From Methanosarcinales archaeon (GTDB lineage: Archaea; Halobacteriota; Methanosarcinia; Methanosarcinales; Methanoperedenaceae), in contig CAJPFJ010000058.1 of NCBI GenBank assembly GCA_905339155.1, forward strand, positions 1-64,000: a stretch of 64,000 bases of DNA, read 5' to 3'. Shown here piece by piece: positions 8,968 to 17,763 of the stretch (positions within the stretch are counted from its first letter, which is position 1; each line of letters opens with the position of its first letter). The notes under the pieces are model-generated. The model had not been told where the DNA came from. It saw nothing but the letters and a program-made list of their open reading frames with translations, and did no database searches. Both the position numbers and the translations under genes were made by a program.

Positions 8968-9945
8968 ATGACAAAAGATACAAAACGAAGACTCTTAACC
9001 ACAGAAGAACTTAAAAGCGGGGGTTTCATCCCGCAAAGACAGAAAGACCTGGTCGCAGTGAGATGCAGGGCTCCAGGTGGGCGCTTGACAGGAGCTAAAT
9101 TGAGGAAACTGGCGGACGTTGCTGAAAAATATGGTGATGGAACTGTGCATCTATCAGTACGGATGTCTCCCGAAATATTGTATGTCAACATGAAGGACTT
9201 AACCAGTGTGATTGAAGAGCTTGGAAGTCTCTGGCATTCCCCCATAGCCACATGCGGTAGCAGGGTACGTGTTCCAACCGCATGCGGCGGTTGCGAGTAT
9301 AATCCAAGAGGATGGACAGATACGCAAAAATTTGCAGTGGAAGTTGACAGGCGATATTTTGGTACAGATACGTATCACAAGTTCAAGATCGCATTTACTG
9401 GCTGTGTCATTGATTGCATGCGTACCCGTGAAATGGATCTGGGGTTTCAGGGAATGGTAAAGCCTGAACTGGTAGAAAGCCTATGCACTGGCTGCAGTCT
9501 GTGTGTCCACTCCTGCCATTCAGGAGCGCTTGAAATGGTAAATGAACTTCCAAAAAGAATATGGGACAGATGCGTATCCTGTGGGGACTGCATCAACGTA
9601 TGTCCATCCAGTGCTCTTGTTGCAAAAAATGTAGGACATGCCGTTTATGTGGGAGGAAAACATGGACGGAACCCACATGCAGCGTATCCAGTTGCTGAAT
9701 TCATTCCCGATGAAAAGGTCTTTGATGTGATAGATGGGACCCTTTCCTGGTATAAATCAAAAGGTAAACCGAGGGAACGCATTGGTTTCACCATAGATCG
9801 GGTGGGAATCGACGATTACAGGAAAAATATGAAAGATATTTTAGGAGAGTGTCTCCTCATGCAGAAGGATATTGAACAGCCGAAATGGAAAACTATATTC
9901 TGGCCAGGAGCTGCGGAAGCATTCCCCAGGTATGGGGATATTTGA
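8968..9945 (+). CDS. Dissimilatory-type sulfite/nitrite reductase-like protein with two [4Fe-4S] ferredoxin motifs
   Basis: 325 residues. An N-terminal ferredoxin-like half domain (to ~85) precedes the siroheme/[4Fe-4S] region, with C146 and C150 in FTGCVIDCMR and an upstream pair C106/C109 in TACGGCEYN. An inserted ferredoxin module holds two complete motifs (C173-C176-C179-C183 and C202-C205-C208-C212). The architecture matches the small AsrC/Dsr-LP-type enzymes of anaerobes and methanogens. The first Cys pair is spaced C-x2-C rather than the usual C-x5-C, so siroheme-cluster coordination may differ. The next gene could supply electrons from NAD(P)H. Confidence 0.82.
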   Translation: MTKDTKRRLLTTEELKSGGFIPQRQKDLVAVRCRAPGGRLTGAKLRKLADVAEKYGDGTVHLSVRMSPEILYVNMKDLTSVIEELGSLWHSPIATCGSRVRVPTACGGCEYNPRGWTDTQKFAVEVDRRYFGTDTYHKFKIAFTGCVIDCMRTREMDLGFQGMVKPELVESLCTGCSLCVHSCHSGALEMVNELPKRIWDRCVSCGDCINVCPSSALVAKNVGHAVYVGGKHGRNPHAAYPVAEFIPDEKVFDVIDGTLSWYKSKGKPRERIGFTIDRVGIDDYRKNMKDILGECLLMQKDIEQPKWKTIFWPGAAEAFPRYGDI

Positions 9946-10042
9946 ATCGAATTCCGAAAAAGCAAATCAACACGACCGCTTCAGAATATCATGCAAATAA
10001 CTATATGAGGGTCAAAACATTATAAGTTGTCCGGGGAAAGAT

Positions 10043-10741
10043 ATGCATTTTGAGACATATATTAAACAGATAATTCTGCAGACTCCAGATGTCAAAAGCT
10101 TTAGATTTGACAGGCCAGAAGGGTTAAATTGCAATCCCGGACAGTACATGATAGTGACTATCAAAAGTGAAGGGACAGAACTCAGGGAGCCTTTCACAAT
10201 ATCGAGCAGCCCAACAGAGACAGACTTTCTGGAGTTGACCAAAAAGCTGACTGGCCATCCGTTTTCAAAAGCACTTGACTCATTAAAAGTGGGAGATAAA
10301 GTGATCATAGATGCCCCATTCGGGGAGTTCACCTTCAAAGGGGAGTACGATAAGATCGCACTACTCGCGGGAGGCATAGGCATAACTCCGCTGCGGTGCA
10401 TAATCCGCTATGCAACGGATAATCAGTTAAAGACAGATATAATCCTCCTTTACTCCAACAGGTTCGATGATGAGATTATATTCAAGAATGAACTTGAAGA
10501 AATGCACAGATTGAACAATAATCTAAAAGTCGTTTGCACTGTAACGCGACCTTCCGAAAAATGGAAGGGACTCGTTGGACGAATCGATAAAGAGATGGTA
10601 CAAAAGGTAATACCTGACTATATGGAGCGTGTCTTCTATATATGCGGTCCCCTGAAGATGGTAGAAGCTATGGTAGTAATACTAAAGGATTTGAACATAC
10701 CTGAAAAGCAAATAAAACAGGAATATTTCCCTGGATACTGA
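10043..10741 (+). CDS. FAD/NAD(P)-binding ferredoxin-reductase-like oxidoreductase
   Basis: 232 residues. FAD-binding barrel with the REPFTISSSP motif (RxYS/T type), then the NAD(P) domain with LLAGGIGITPLRCIIRYA, a nucleotide loop, and the terminal FYICGPLKMVEAM motif. It ends without the C-terminal cysteine cluster seen in PyrK/AsrB-type subunits. A GGGGAAAG site precedes the start. It lies 97 bases after the sulfite-reductase-like gene, so an electron-input role for that enzyme is the simplest reading. Confidence 0.85.
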   Translation: MHFETYIKQIILQTPDVKSFRFDRPEGLNCNPGQYMIVTIKSEGTELREPFTISSSPTETDFLELTKKLTGHPFSKALDSLKVGDKVIIDAPFGEFTFKGEYDKIALLAGGIGITPLRCIIRYATDNQLKTDIILLYSNRFDDEIIFKNELEEMHRLNNNLKVVCTVTRPSEKWKGLVGRIDKEMVQKVIPDYMERVFYICGPLKMVEAMVVILKDLNIPEKQIKQEYFPGY

Positions 10742-10933
10742 CAACAATAATTATTTCATTCTTTAATTATTTCATCCGTGGTTTCTGATAGTGGACTTGT
10801 GATAGAAATCCCGACTACAAGAGACCATGGAGTTATCAAAACAGGCATTTATTTAAACGATTAGCTCCTAATAATTTGCTTGAGAGTGGTTTTACCCATG
10901 ATTTCTCTATGTTTAAAATCGTGAGGGGTTGCA

Positions 10934-12649
10934 TTGAACTTCAAACATGATATCGTCATAGTAGGCTCGGGTCTTGCAGGGCTTCGGGCTGCTGTTGAAT
11001 GTGTGGAGGAAGCGGATGTTGCAATAGTGAGCAAAGTCCTTCCAACGCGCTCACATTCAGGTGCAGCCCAGGGAGGAATTACAGCCTCTATCGGCAATGA
11101 GGAAGAAGACCACTGGGAATGGCATATGTTCGATACTGTCAAAGGAAGCGATTACCTCGCTGACCAGGATGCTGTTGAGATTATGGTAAAGGACGCTCCC
11201 CGTGTGATTTATGAACTTGAGCATATGGGTGTTCCGTTCAGCCGCAATGCAGAAGGAAAAATCGCACAGCGCAACTTTGGAGGTCATACCAGTGAATATG
11301 GAAAAAAACCTGTAAAGAGAGCCTGCTATGCTTCGGACAGGACAGGAAGGGTGGTTCTTGACACCTTATATGACCAGTGCCTGCGCCACAACGTAAAGTT
11401 CTATCAGGAGCACTATGTCCTTTCCCTTGTTCTTAAAGAGGGGAAGTGCTCGGGATTGGTTACCTATGATCTCTCATCTGGTGAACTCAATCTCATTGAA
11501 GCAAAAGCTGTTCTCCTGGCAACAGGAGGATGCGGCAGGATCTTTAAGACCACTTCTAATGGATTTGCCTCGACAGGGGACGGTCTAAACCTGGCGCATG
11601 GGGCAGGGATCCCCCTTATGGATATGGAATTTGTCCAGTTCCATCCCACCGGACTTTATCCTTTAGGTATCCTTGTGAGTGAAGCTGCACGAGGGGAGGG
11701 CGGTATTTTACGGAACAGCCTTGGTGAGCGGTTCATGGAACGATACGCTCCGACTGTAAAAGACCTTGCTGCAAGGGATGTGGTATCAAGGGCAATTCTT
11801 ACGGAAGTGCGAGAAGGCAGGGGTTTTGAAGGAGGTTATGTGCATCTTGACCTCACGCATCTGGGAGAGGAAAAGATACTTGAGAAGCTCTGGGAAATAA
11901 CCTCTTTTGTGAGGATATATCTGGGTATCGATCCTGTTCATGAGCCCGTTCCTGTTTATCCTACATGTCATTACCTTATGGGAGGTATCCCTACTGATTC
12001 AGATGGAAGGGTGCTGCAAGACGAGTCAGGTACGATCACAGAGGGATTATACGCTGCAGGAGAATGCGCCTGCGTATCCGTGCATGGTGCAAACAGGCTC
12101 GGGTGCAATTCCCTGCTTGATACACTCGTATTCGGGCGAAGATGCGGATTGGCGATGAAGAAGGATATACCGGAAATTGAACATGATCCTGTCTCTTATG
12201 AGCCATTAAAAAAAGGCAAGGAGATGACAGCGAGTTTGCTCGACCGCAAAGGAAGCGAAAAAATCGATGGAGTCCGTCGAAATATGCAGTTGGTGATGAT
12301 GGATTATTGTTCTGTATTCAGGGACGAGGAGGGTTTGAATAAAGGGATTGAAAATATCAGATTACTTAAAACACGATTCAATGACGTGGAAATCGTGAAC
12401 AAAGGCAGGAATTTCAATTATGAACTTATGGAAGCGGTTGAACTTGGTCACCAGCTTGACCTTGCAGAGGTGATACTTCTTAGCGCCCTTTACAGAAAAG
12501 AGAGCCGAGGAGCCCACTTCAGGGAAGATTTTCCGGCAAGGGATGACAAGAATTTCCTGAAACACACCTTTTTTTTCCGGGAGGCGCCCGAAGTGAGGTA
12601 TAAACCTGTGGCAATAATGCGATTCCGGCCTGAAGCGAGGGTATATTGA
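10934..12649 (+). CDS. sdhA: Succinate dehydrogenase/fumarate reductase flavoprotein subunit
   Basis: 571 residues from a TTG codon. The dinucleotide motif GSGLAGLRAAVE begins at residue 11. H41 in TRSHSGAAQGG is the covalent FAD site of the family. Catalytic-site segments QFHPTGL, SEAARGEGG, HYLMGGIPTD and HGANRLGCNSL are intact. It oxidises succinate or reduces fumarate together with the iron-sulfur subunit whose gene overlaps its 3' end by 4 bases (ATGA). Confidence 0.93.
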   Translation: MNFKHDIVIVGSGLAGLRAAVECVEEADVAIVSKVLPTRSHSGAAQGGITASIGNEEEDHWEWHMFDTVKGSDYLADQDAVEIMVKDAPRVIYELEHMGVPFSRNAEGKIAQRNFGGHTSEYGKKPVKRACYASDRTGRVVLDTLYDQCLRHNVKFYQEHYVLSLVLKEGKCSGLVTYDLSSGELNLIEAKAVLLATGGCGRIFKTTSNGFASTGDGLNLAHGAGIPLMDMEFVQFHPTGLYPLGILVSEAARGEGGILRNSLGERFMERYAPTVKDLAARDVVSRAILTEVREGRGFEGGYVHLDLTHLGEEKILEKLWEITSFVRIYLGIDPVHEPVPVYPTCHYLMGGIPTDSDGRVLQDESGTITEGLYAAGECACVSVHGANRLGCNSLLDTLVFGRRCGLAMKKDIPEIEHDPVSYEPLKKGKEMTASLLDRKGSEKIDGVRRNMQLVMMDYCSVFRDEEGLNKGIENIRLLKTRFNDVEIVNKGRNFNYELMEAVELGHQLDLAEVILLSALYRKESRGAHFREDFPARDDKNFLKHTFFFREAPEVRYKPVAIMRFRPEARVY

Positions 12650-13368
12650 TGATAATGAAATTCAAGATTTTCAGGTACGATCCGGATAAGGATGTTGAGC
12701 CTTATTATCAGAGTTACGAGGTTGAGGCTTCTCCGAAAGACAGGATACTTGACTGCCTCAACAGGATCCGTGCGGAAAATGACCCCACATTGTCTTTCCG
12801 GATGTCCTGCGGCCACGGTGTATGCGGGTCTGATGGTATGAGGATAAACGGCACAAGTGCTCTTGCATGCCAGAAGCTTGTAAAGGATTTTAAAGAAGAC
12901 GAGGAGGTGCTGATAGAGCCATTACAGGTATTCAGGGTGATAAAGGATCTGGTTGTTGATATGGATCCATTCTTTGAAAGATACTATTCAGTCAAACCGT
13001 ATCTTATCACAACAACTCCCGCGCCGGATAAAGAGCGGCTCCAGTCCATTGAAGAACATAAAATGTTTGAAGGCGCCATCCGCTGCATCCTGTGCGCCTG
13101 CTGCACAGCTTCTTGCCCTGTCAATCTGGATAAAGCCACTGAAGCGTATATAGGTCCTGCCGCGCTTGTCCGCTCTTTCCGATACCTTTTCGATTCGAGG
13201 GATGAAGGTTCGAAAGAGAGGATCGCTCTTCTGGATAATAAGGATGGGGCATGGGGATGCCAGACAAAATGGATGTGCACAAAAGTGTGTCCCAAGGAGA
13301 TACCTGTTACGAAAGAGATATTCGAGGTCAAGAAGCGCATCCTGAAGAGTAAGAAAGGGAGGATGTGA
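12646..13368 (+). CDS. sdhB: Succinate dehydrogenase/fumarate reductase iron-sulfur subunit
   Basis: 240 residues. The N-terminal [2Fe-2S] domain has MSCGHGVCGSDG and a later Cys in ALACQK. The C-terminal domain has CILCACCTASCP plus CQTKWMCTKVCP for the [4Fe-4S] and third cluster. It lacks the CCG-repeat extension found in methanogen thiol:fumarate reductase subunit B. No gene for membrane anchors (SdhC/D) follows, so the complex is either soluble, uses unlinked anchors, or has another partner. Confidence 0.92.
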   Translation: MMIMKFKIFRYDPDKDVEPYYQSYEVEASPKDRILDCLNRIRAENDPTLSFRMSCGHGVCGSDGMRINGTSALACQKLVKDFKEDEEVLIEPLQVFRVIKDLVVDMDPFFERYYSVKPYLITTTPAPDKERLQSIEEHKMFEGAIRCILCACCTASCPVNLDKATEAYIGPAALVRSFRYLFDSRDEGSKERIALLDNKDGAWGCQTKWMCTKVCPKEIPVTKEIFEVKKRILKSKKGRM

Positions 13369-13427
13369 AAACTGTTATATACTAACGACCAGAATGAATA
13401 ATATGCTAATTTAAAAGGGGGTAAAAT

Positions 13428-13727
13428 ATGGCAAAAGAACCACAGAAAACTTTTGAACAGAATATGGAAGCAATGAGCAAAATGACCCCGGCAGACATGC
13501 AGGCTAAGATAAAAGAATTAGATAAGATATGCATCTGCGGAAAATGTCCCACGTATATTGGAACTGGAGAAAAGAAACTCACATTTTGTGCAATCGGGAA
13601 AAGCACAATGATCAAAAAAGATAAAGGCTGCCTGTGCCCAACATGCCCTGTCCAGAAGAACCTGGCTCTTAGATGGGATCGCTACTGCCTCAAGGGTTCA
13701 GGCAAAGAGCAGTCCGGGATGAAATAA
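13428..13727 (+). CDS. Solo DUF2769 cysteine-rich protein
   Basis: 99 residues. A short helical N-terminus (~1-35) is followed by the DUF2769 pattern CICGKCPTY, CAIGKS, GCLCPTCPV and a last Cys in DRYCLKG. The same Cys order and the GKS motif occur at the N-terminus of the glutamate-synthase fusion at 2089. Seven or more cysteines suggest zinc or iron-sulfur binding, but no function is established. The gene follows sdhB by 59 bases with its own GGGGG-type site, so it may belong to that transcript. Confidence 0.8.
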   Translation: MAKEPQKTFEQNMEAMSKMTPADMQAKIKELDKICICGKCPTYIGTGEKKLTFCAIGKSTMIKKDKGCLCPTCPVQKNLALRWDRYCLKGSGKEQSGMK

Positions 13728-13818
13728 CCTTAGATCAAATGGCTCTGTACAGGAAATCCTGATTGATCTGATAAGCAATCAGAGAAAGAAAAAGCAGTGG
13801 CTGTCATGGAGATTACCT

Positions 13819-14700
13819 TTGAAACTCATCTCTCTCTATCCAGCGGCGCCATTTCGACTGGATTTGACGGTCTGGGCTCTGCGCCGCCGGGCAAATAATA
13901 TAGTGGACCGGTGGGATGAGAAAACTTATCGTCGGGTGCTACCGCTTGATGGCCGGGCTGTAGATATTGCAGTTATGCAGACAGGCCCGCAGGATGATCC
14001 TGAACTTAATATCGAAGCCGCCAGCTCCGGACTTTCGCCTGAAGATGAATCTGCTATAGCAGCAATAGTTGAACGGACGCTGGGTACCGGGCAAGACCTC
14101 TTTGAATTTTATCGGTTTGCTTCTGAAGATGCTCAACTTTCACAACTGGCACAGCGATATCGCGGGCTCAAACCACCTCGCTTCCCTACACTTTTCGAGG
14201 CGGTAATCAATGGAATTGCCAGTCAGCAGATAACGCTTACCCTGGGCATTATCCTGCTTAATAGATTGGCAACGGACTTTGGCAATAACGAAACATTACC
14301 CGGCAACCTTCGCAGCGCTGGCATAGGTTACACGCATATGGCCGGGCTGGGCGGCCTTCGCCACGCACGGAAAGACTCACCTAACATGGGCTGGCATAAT
14401 TCATCTTTCAGGGGTTTTGCTGACTACATGCAGACAGAAGAATTTGAGAAAAATTTAGAGGAGTTAATACATCTTGCAGAGTCGGAACAAATCGCATTAA
14501 TGTGTGCTGAAGCCCTTCCCTGGCGCTGTCATCGCTCTCTTATTGCCGATGCGCTCTGGGTTCGTGATATCAGGGTTGAACACATCATGAGCATGAATCG
14601 CCGTTCACCTCATACGCTCACGCCTTTTGGACAGGTGAATGGTTTGAGCATCACGTATCCGCCTGATGCAGAGTCAAAAAATCAGCTCAAAAGTATATAA
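13819..14700 (+). CDS. Chimeric ORF: N-terminal DNA-3-methyladenine glycosylase piece joined to DUF488 C-terminus
   Basis: 293 residues from a TTG codon. Residues 1-~155 match the AlkA-type glycosylase N-terminal region (FRLDLTVWALRRRANNIVD; FPTLFEAVINGIASQQITL). The helix-hairpin-helix and catalytic Asp that should follow are absent. Residues ~156-293 match the C-terminal two thirds of DUF488 (NNETLPGNLRSAGIGYTHM, GGLRHARKDSPNMGW, LMCAEALPWRCHRSLIADAL), lacking the DUF488 N-terminus. The two halves are in frame, consistent with a deletion fusing adjacent genes. A glycosylase activity is unlikely. Confidence 0.75.
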   Translation: MKLISLYPAAPFRLDLTVWALRRRANNIVDRWDEKTYRRVLPLDGRAVDIAVMQTGPQDDPELNIEAASSGLSPEDESAIAAIVERTLGTGQDLFEFYRFASEDAQLSQLAQRYRGLKPPRFPTLFEAVINGIASQQITLTLGIILLNRLATDFGNNETLPGNLRSAGIGYTHMAGLGGLRHARKDSPNMGWHNSSFRGFADYMQTEEFEKNLEELIHLAESEQIALMCAEALPWRCHRSLIADALWVRDIRVEHIMSMNRRSPHTLTPFGQVNGLSITYPPDAESKNQLKSI

Positions 14701-15175
14701 AAAATTAAACGATATAATACAAAATACCCAGCCACGAGAGATGTATTCATCAAACATGGAAATCATCTGATACAGGCGGTGCACGACTTGTAGTCAATCT
14801 GCAAGTAACATCGGCAGGTCATTTTCCAAAAAGTCTTCTTTTTTCTGCTGCAGACCAGCGGTAAACTTAAAGCAATTGTTTAAAAATAAACGATTGATCA
14901 GATAGTTTTAAATACTAATAAAGTATTCAGTATATTGTTTACCACGAGTGAACTATGGGAGCGGGAATTTATCGTGCTCTACTCATGCACCAGTTTCTCA
15001 TTGGATCAGGATCCTGGCGTGTGAAAAGGGCACATTCCTTATTGTAAATCCCTATCTGGAAAATAAGTTAAAGAAAGATCGGAAAATATCAGGAATCTCA
15101 TAATGTAAAGAGGTAAACATGAAAAAGACATTGATTATCGGATTGTTAGTTAATAAGCGGATGAGAGGTTAAATC
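14701..15175. other. Intergenic stretch with one promoter-like site
   Basis: No convincing gene. AGTTTTAAATAC at 14903-14914 looks like an archaeal TATA box. A 17-codon ORF begins at 15119 (MKKTLIIGLL start) and may be a leader remnant. Nothing else is recognisable. Confidence 0.4.
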
Positions 15176-15322
15176 ATGATCGGGACAATAATTGTAATTC
15201 TGATTATACTCTGGCTATTGGGATTTTCGCTCCGTTTAGTTGGCGGCTTTATCCATATATTGCTGGTCATCGCTATCATCCTGATATTGCTCAGAATCAT
15301 CCAGGGACGAAAACCTTTGTAG
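15176..15322 (+). CDS. Very small membrane protein, lmo0937/DUF5670-like
   Basis: 48 residues, nearly all hydrophobic: MIGTIIVILIILWLLGF, a short Gly-containing turn (LVGGFIHI), a second membrane segment (LLVIAIILILLRI), and a basic tail (IQGRKPL). This two-helix pattern with the LWLLGF and HILLVIA motifs matches the lmo0937 family of tiny membrane proteins of unknown role. Confidence 0.7.
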   Translation: MIGTIIVILIILWLLGFSLRLVGGFIHILLVIAIILILLRIIQGRKPL

Positions 15323-15348
15323 CCAGTGTAGAAAGGAAGCAATGGAAA

Positions 15349-15609
15349 ATGACAAAAATAATAATCCGGCTGCCATATCCCAATGATGAGTTTAAATATG
15401 ACACTCTCATCTCGGATCTTGAAAAGTTCCTGCATCAAAAATTAGACTCCAAGAACTGGAAATACGAAATATATCGAGAAGAGGAAATGAACGAACCATA
15501 TAACTCAGAAAAAATGAAGGATGAAGAATTGACTGAGATGCTTGGAGAACCGATCGAGAAAGTAAGAGAAAGAGAACGGGTAAAAAGGCTTAATAAAATT
15601 CCCGAATAA
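15349..15609 (+). CDS. Small hypothetical protein, charged
   Basis: 86 residues, no family recognised. The N-terminus forms a strand (TKIIIRLPYP) followed by an amphipathic helix and a very acidic/basic C-terminal half (EREEEMNEP..., VRERERVKRL). It follows the small membrane protein by 26 bases on the same strand. Confidence 0.5.
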   Translation: MTKIIIRLPYPNDEFKYDTLISDLEKFLHQKLDSKNWKYEIYREEEMNEPYNSEKMKDEELTEMLGEPIEKVRERERVKRLNKIPE

Positions 15610-15784
15610 ATAACGGGGTGATATTATTGGATATGCGCGCCCGGGGATTGGGGGTGGTTACAAAAAATAATGGGCGCGCCTATTAATGAATAGTACTTGA
15701 GCACATATAAAGAAGACTGAACATTTGTGTACAGTTGTGTACATTCGTCCAGCGTTCCACGATCATGTTTGAATATTGCATATA

Positions 15785-16762
15785 TCAAGTGATAAAGTTC
15801 AGGCCCAGATCTTTGGCGTAATTTACTGCTTTTTCAAATTCCATTTGAGTAAGACTTCGTGAAATCTCCGGGTATAAGTGTGCCTTCCATTCAGGCCTGT
15901 ACTGATCCATGATATTCACAATAACTTTTTCTCCGTAATTATCGGAAATATACTTTAAAATGTTTTTCGTGCAGCACTCAAAATGATTTGGCAAAACAAG
16001 ATGCCTTATCACCATTTCATTGTCCTTGAAGGCCATATCATGATTCCTTCTGACAATTTCCAGATAATTCTTGACTTTTGAAAGCTTTTGCGCGCATTCA
16101 TTATTCCAGTATTTCCAGTCGCTCAGATAAACATCTATGATATCTTTCAATAACTCCATGGATCTTTCACTCATGTAAAAGTTGCTATTCCACACTGTGG
16201 GAATGTTGGATTTCACATACTGGAGACAGTCTAAAATGAAAGGCAAATGCGAGGCAGGTTCTCCTCCGACAAAATTCACATTGCGGCACCAGGAATTGCC
16301 ATCAATGATCTGTGCCAATTCTTTCACGGTAACGATGTGACCGCTCTCATACCGCTGGCTTATCGTATAGTTCTGGCAAAACTGGCAGTGAAAAGAGCAG
16401 CCTATAAAAAATATTGTGAACGAGGGTACGAAGAAAGGCTCTTCTCCCCGGTGCTGGAACGCGGAGGAAATCAATGGCTTGTTTCCTGCTTTACATATCC
16501 CCAATTTCCCCTCTGCACGATTTACGTGACATCTCCTTTCGCACAGTTCACATGATTTTAATATGTGATTTGCTTCATCAACCTTCTTTTGCAGCAGGTT
16601 GTTTTCTCCTGCAATTATAAACTTTGCCTTTTCCTTGCCGAGCAAAATTGCACGGTAGCGCAGCAAAGCCTTTTTCACATTTTCCGACTCCAGATCATTT
16701 TTAGAATCAGGCCAGGCAAATTCAAACATATTCGTTATTTTCTTTTCCAGGGTTAAAATCAT
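15785..16762 (-). CDS. Radical SAM protein related to pyruvate formate-lyase activating enzymes
   Basis: 325 residues. The radical SAM cluster motif is C122-x3-C126-x2-C129 (GCSFHCQFCQ). A preceding cysteine group C71-C74-C78-C90 (CELCERRCHV...LGICKAG) is the extra module of the archaeal/bacterial PflA-like subfamily. SAM-contacting GGEPASH is present. The substrate is unknown; the family includes glycyl-radical-enzyme activases, but no glycyl-radical enzyme is in the window. Confidence 0.85.
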   Translation of the reverse strand: MILTLEKKITNMFEFAWPDSKNDLESENVKKALLRYRAILLGKEKAKFIIAGENNLLQKKVDEANHILKSCELCERRCHVNRAEGKLGICKAGNKPLISSAFQHRGEEPFFVPSFTIFFIGCSFHCQFCQNYTISQRYESGHIVTVKELAQIIDGNSWCRNVNFVGGEPASHLPFILDCLQYVKSNIPTVWNSNFYMSERSMELLKDIIDVYLSDWKYWNNECAQKLSKVKNYLEIVRRNHDMAFKDNEMVIRHLVLPNHFECCTKNILKYISDNYGEKVIVNIMDQYRPEWKAHLYPEISRSLTQMEFEKAVNYAKDLGLNFIT

Positions 16763-16793
16763 GATGGATTAGTGAACAAATCTCAGATCAAAA

Positions 16794-17219
16794 CTAAAAT
16801 CTCATTATGCCATGGATTTCATATCTCAACTTATTTACATAATTATTGAGACTTTCTATGTCTTTTATTCTTTTTTTTGAAAGGGATCTTAACCTTGACC
16901 GGATTTCGGTATTGGGCACAATACCATAAGCAGCGAGATGATTAATGATTTTGCGTGCAACAAGGTTTCCTTTTTTATCCCAGTCGGTCAATAACACGAT
17001 TTTTTTTCCAGTCTTTGAGAGCGAATCCGTAAGATCAATCAATGGTTGCTGTGAAGCAAATTGTATCTTGCCACAGATGCCAAGATATCGCAAAGATCCA
17101 GCATCCTTTTTCCCTTCCACAATGATAATTGCCCCATCTTGTGCAAGTTCCTTAAGTTCCAGGATAATTTCTTCAAGTTTTTCAAGACGTCCTACATCTT
17201 CAAGATCACTTCGCGTCAT
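16794..17219 (-). CDS. Small Toprim-domain protein (UPF0292-like)
   Basis: 141 residues with a Toprim core: the Glu motif AIIIVEGKKDAGSL and the Asp motif KIVLLTDWDKKGN (DxD). Small archaeal Toprim proteins of this size are conserved but their substrate is unknown; the fold occurs in primases, topoisomerases and RNase M5. Its start overlaps the stop of the DUF167 gene by 4 bases, so the two are translationally coupled. Confidence 0.8.
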   Translation of the reverse strand: MTRSDLEDVGRLEKLEEIILELKELAQDGAIIIVEGKKDAGSLRYLGICGKIQFASQQPLIDLTDSLSKTGKKIVLLTDWDKKGNLVARKIINHLAAYGIVPNTEIRSRLRSLSKKRIKDIESLNNYVNKLRYEIHGIMRF

Positions 17220-17515
17220 TGCAGGCTCAGGATTTCTAAGATCTCTTCCTGTTTTCCCTGAAAGATCATTACCGATTTCTTGCTGCTTGCAAGACCGGAT
17301 ACGATCTCTATGTTTTTAGAACTGGTATTAAATAATTTTGATAAAAAAGAAATAAGTTCTCCATTAGCTTTTCCTTTCTGAGCCCTTTGTGCGATCCTGA
17401 CTTCAATACGCTTGCGCCATGGATTATAACCCTGGATTGCAGTTTCTTTTGCTCCTGCTGTTATCTCAAGATCAAGGATCACCCCTTCTGCGGCAACTTT
17501 GATAGCATCTTTCAT
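17216..17515 (-). CDS. DUF167/UPF0235 protein (YggU-like)
   Basis: 99 residues. The family pattern is clear: GVILDLEITAGAKETAI, then RKRIEVRIAQRAQKGKANGE and the C-terminal IVSGLASSKKSV. The fold is small alpha/beta; function is not established. It is the first gene of a two-gene unit with the Toprim protein. Confidence 0.85.
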   Translation of the reverse strand: MKDAIKVAAEGVILDLEITAGAKETAIQGYNPWRKRIEVRIAQRAQKGKANGELISFLSKLFNTSSKNIEIVSGLASSKKSVMIFQGKQEEILEILSLQ

Positions 17516-17763
17516 CGCTTCCTAAAATGACCGGACTGATATTAACTCGTGGGGTTAAGGGGTAGAGAATTCCCCAATCCGAAAGGTTATGTATGAATCG
17601 TATCCCTTACAATTGTAATACCTAACCCAAAAAAGTAGTTGTTAAGTTTACATATTTAAGGGTAGATATAACGATTTATAGTATCAAAACCCATATAAAG
17701 GTTGGTTAATATGAGAAAAGCATATCAATTCAGGATCATAGAAAATAGAAGTGGGGAATTTTA

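Noticed and set aside
12984-13340. Minus-strand 118-codon ORF within sdhB
   Set aside because: Shadow of sdhB, which has complete iron-sulfur motifs.
15628-15680. GCGCGCC-rich stretch as a possible repeat family
   Set aside because: GGCGCGCC also occurs at about 28262 and 31924 inside unrelated genes; the copies share only the 8-mer, so it is coincidence or a restriction-type word.
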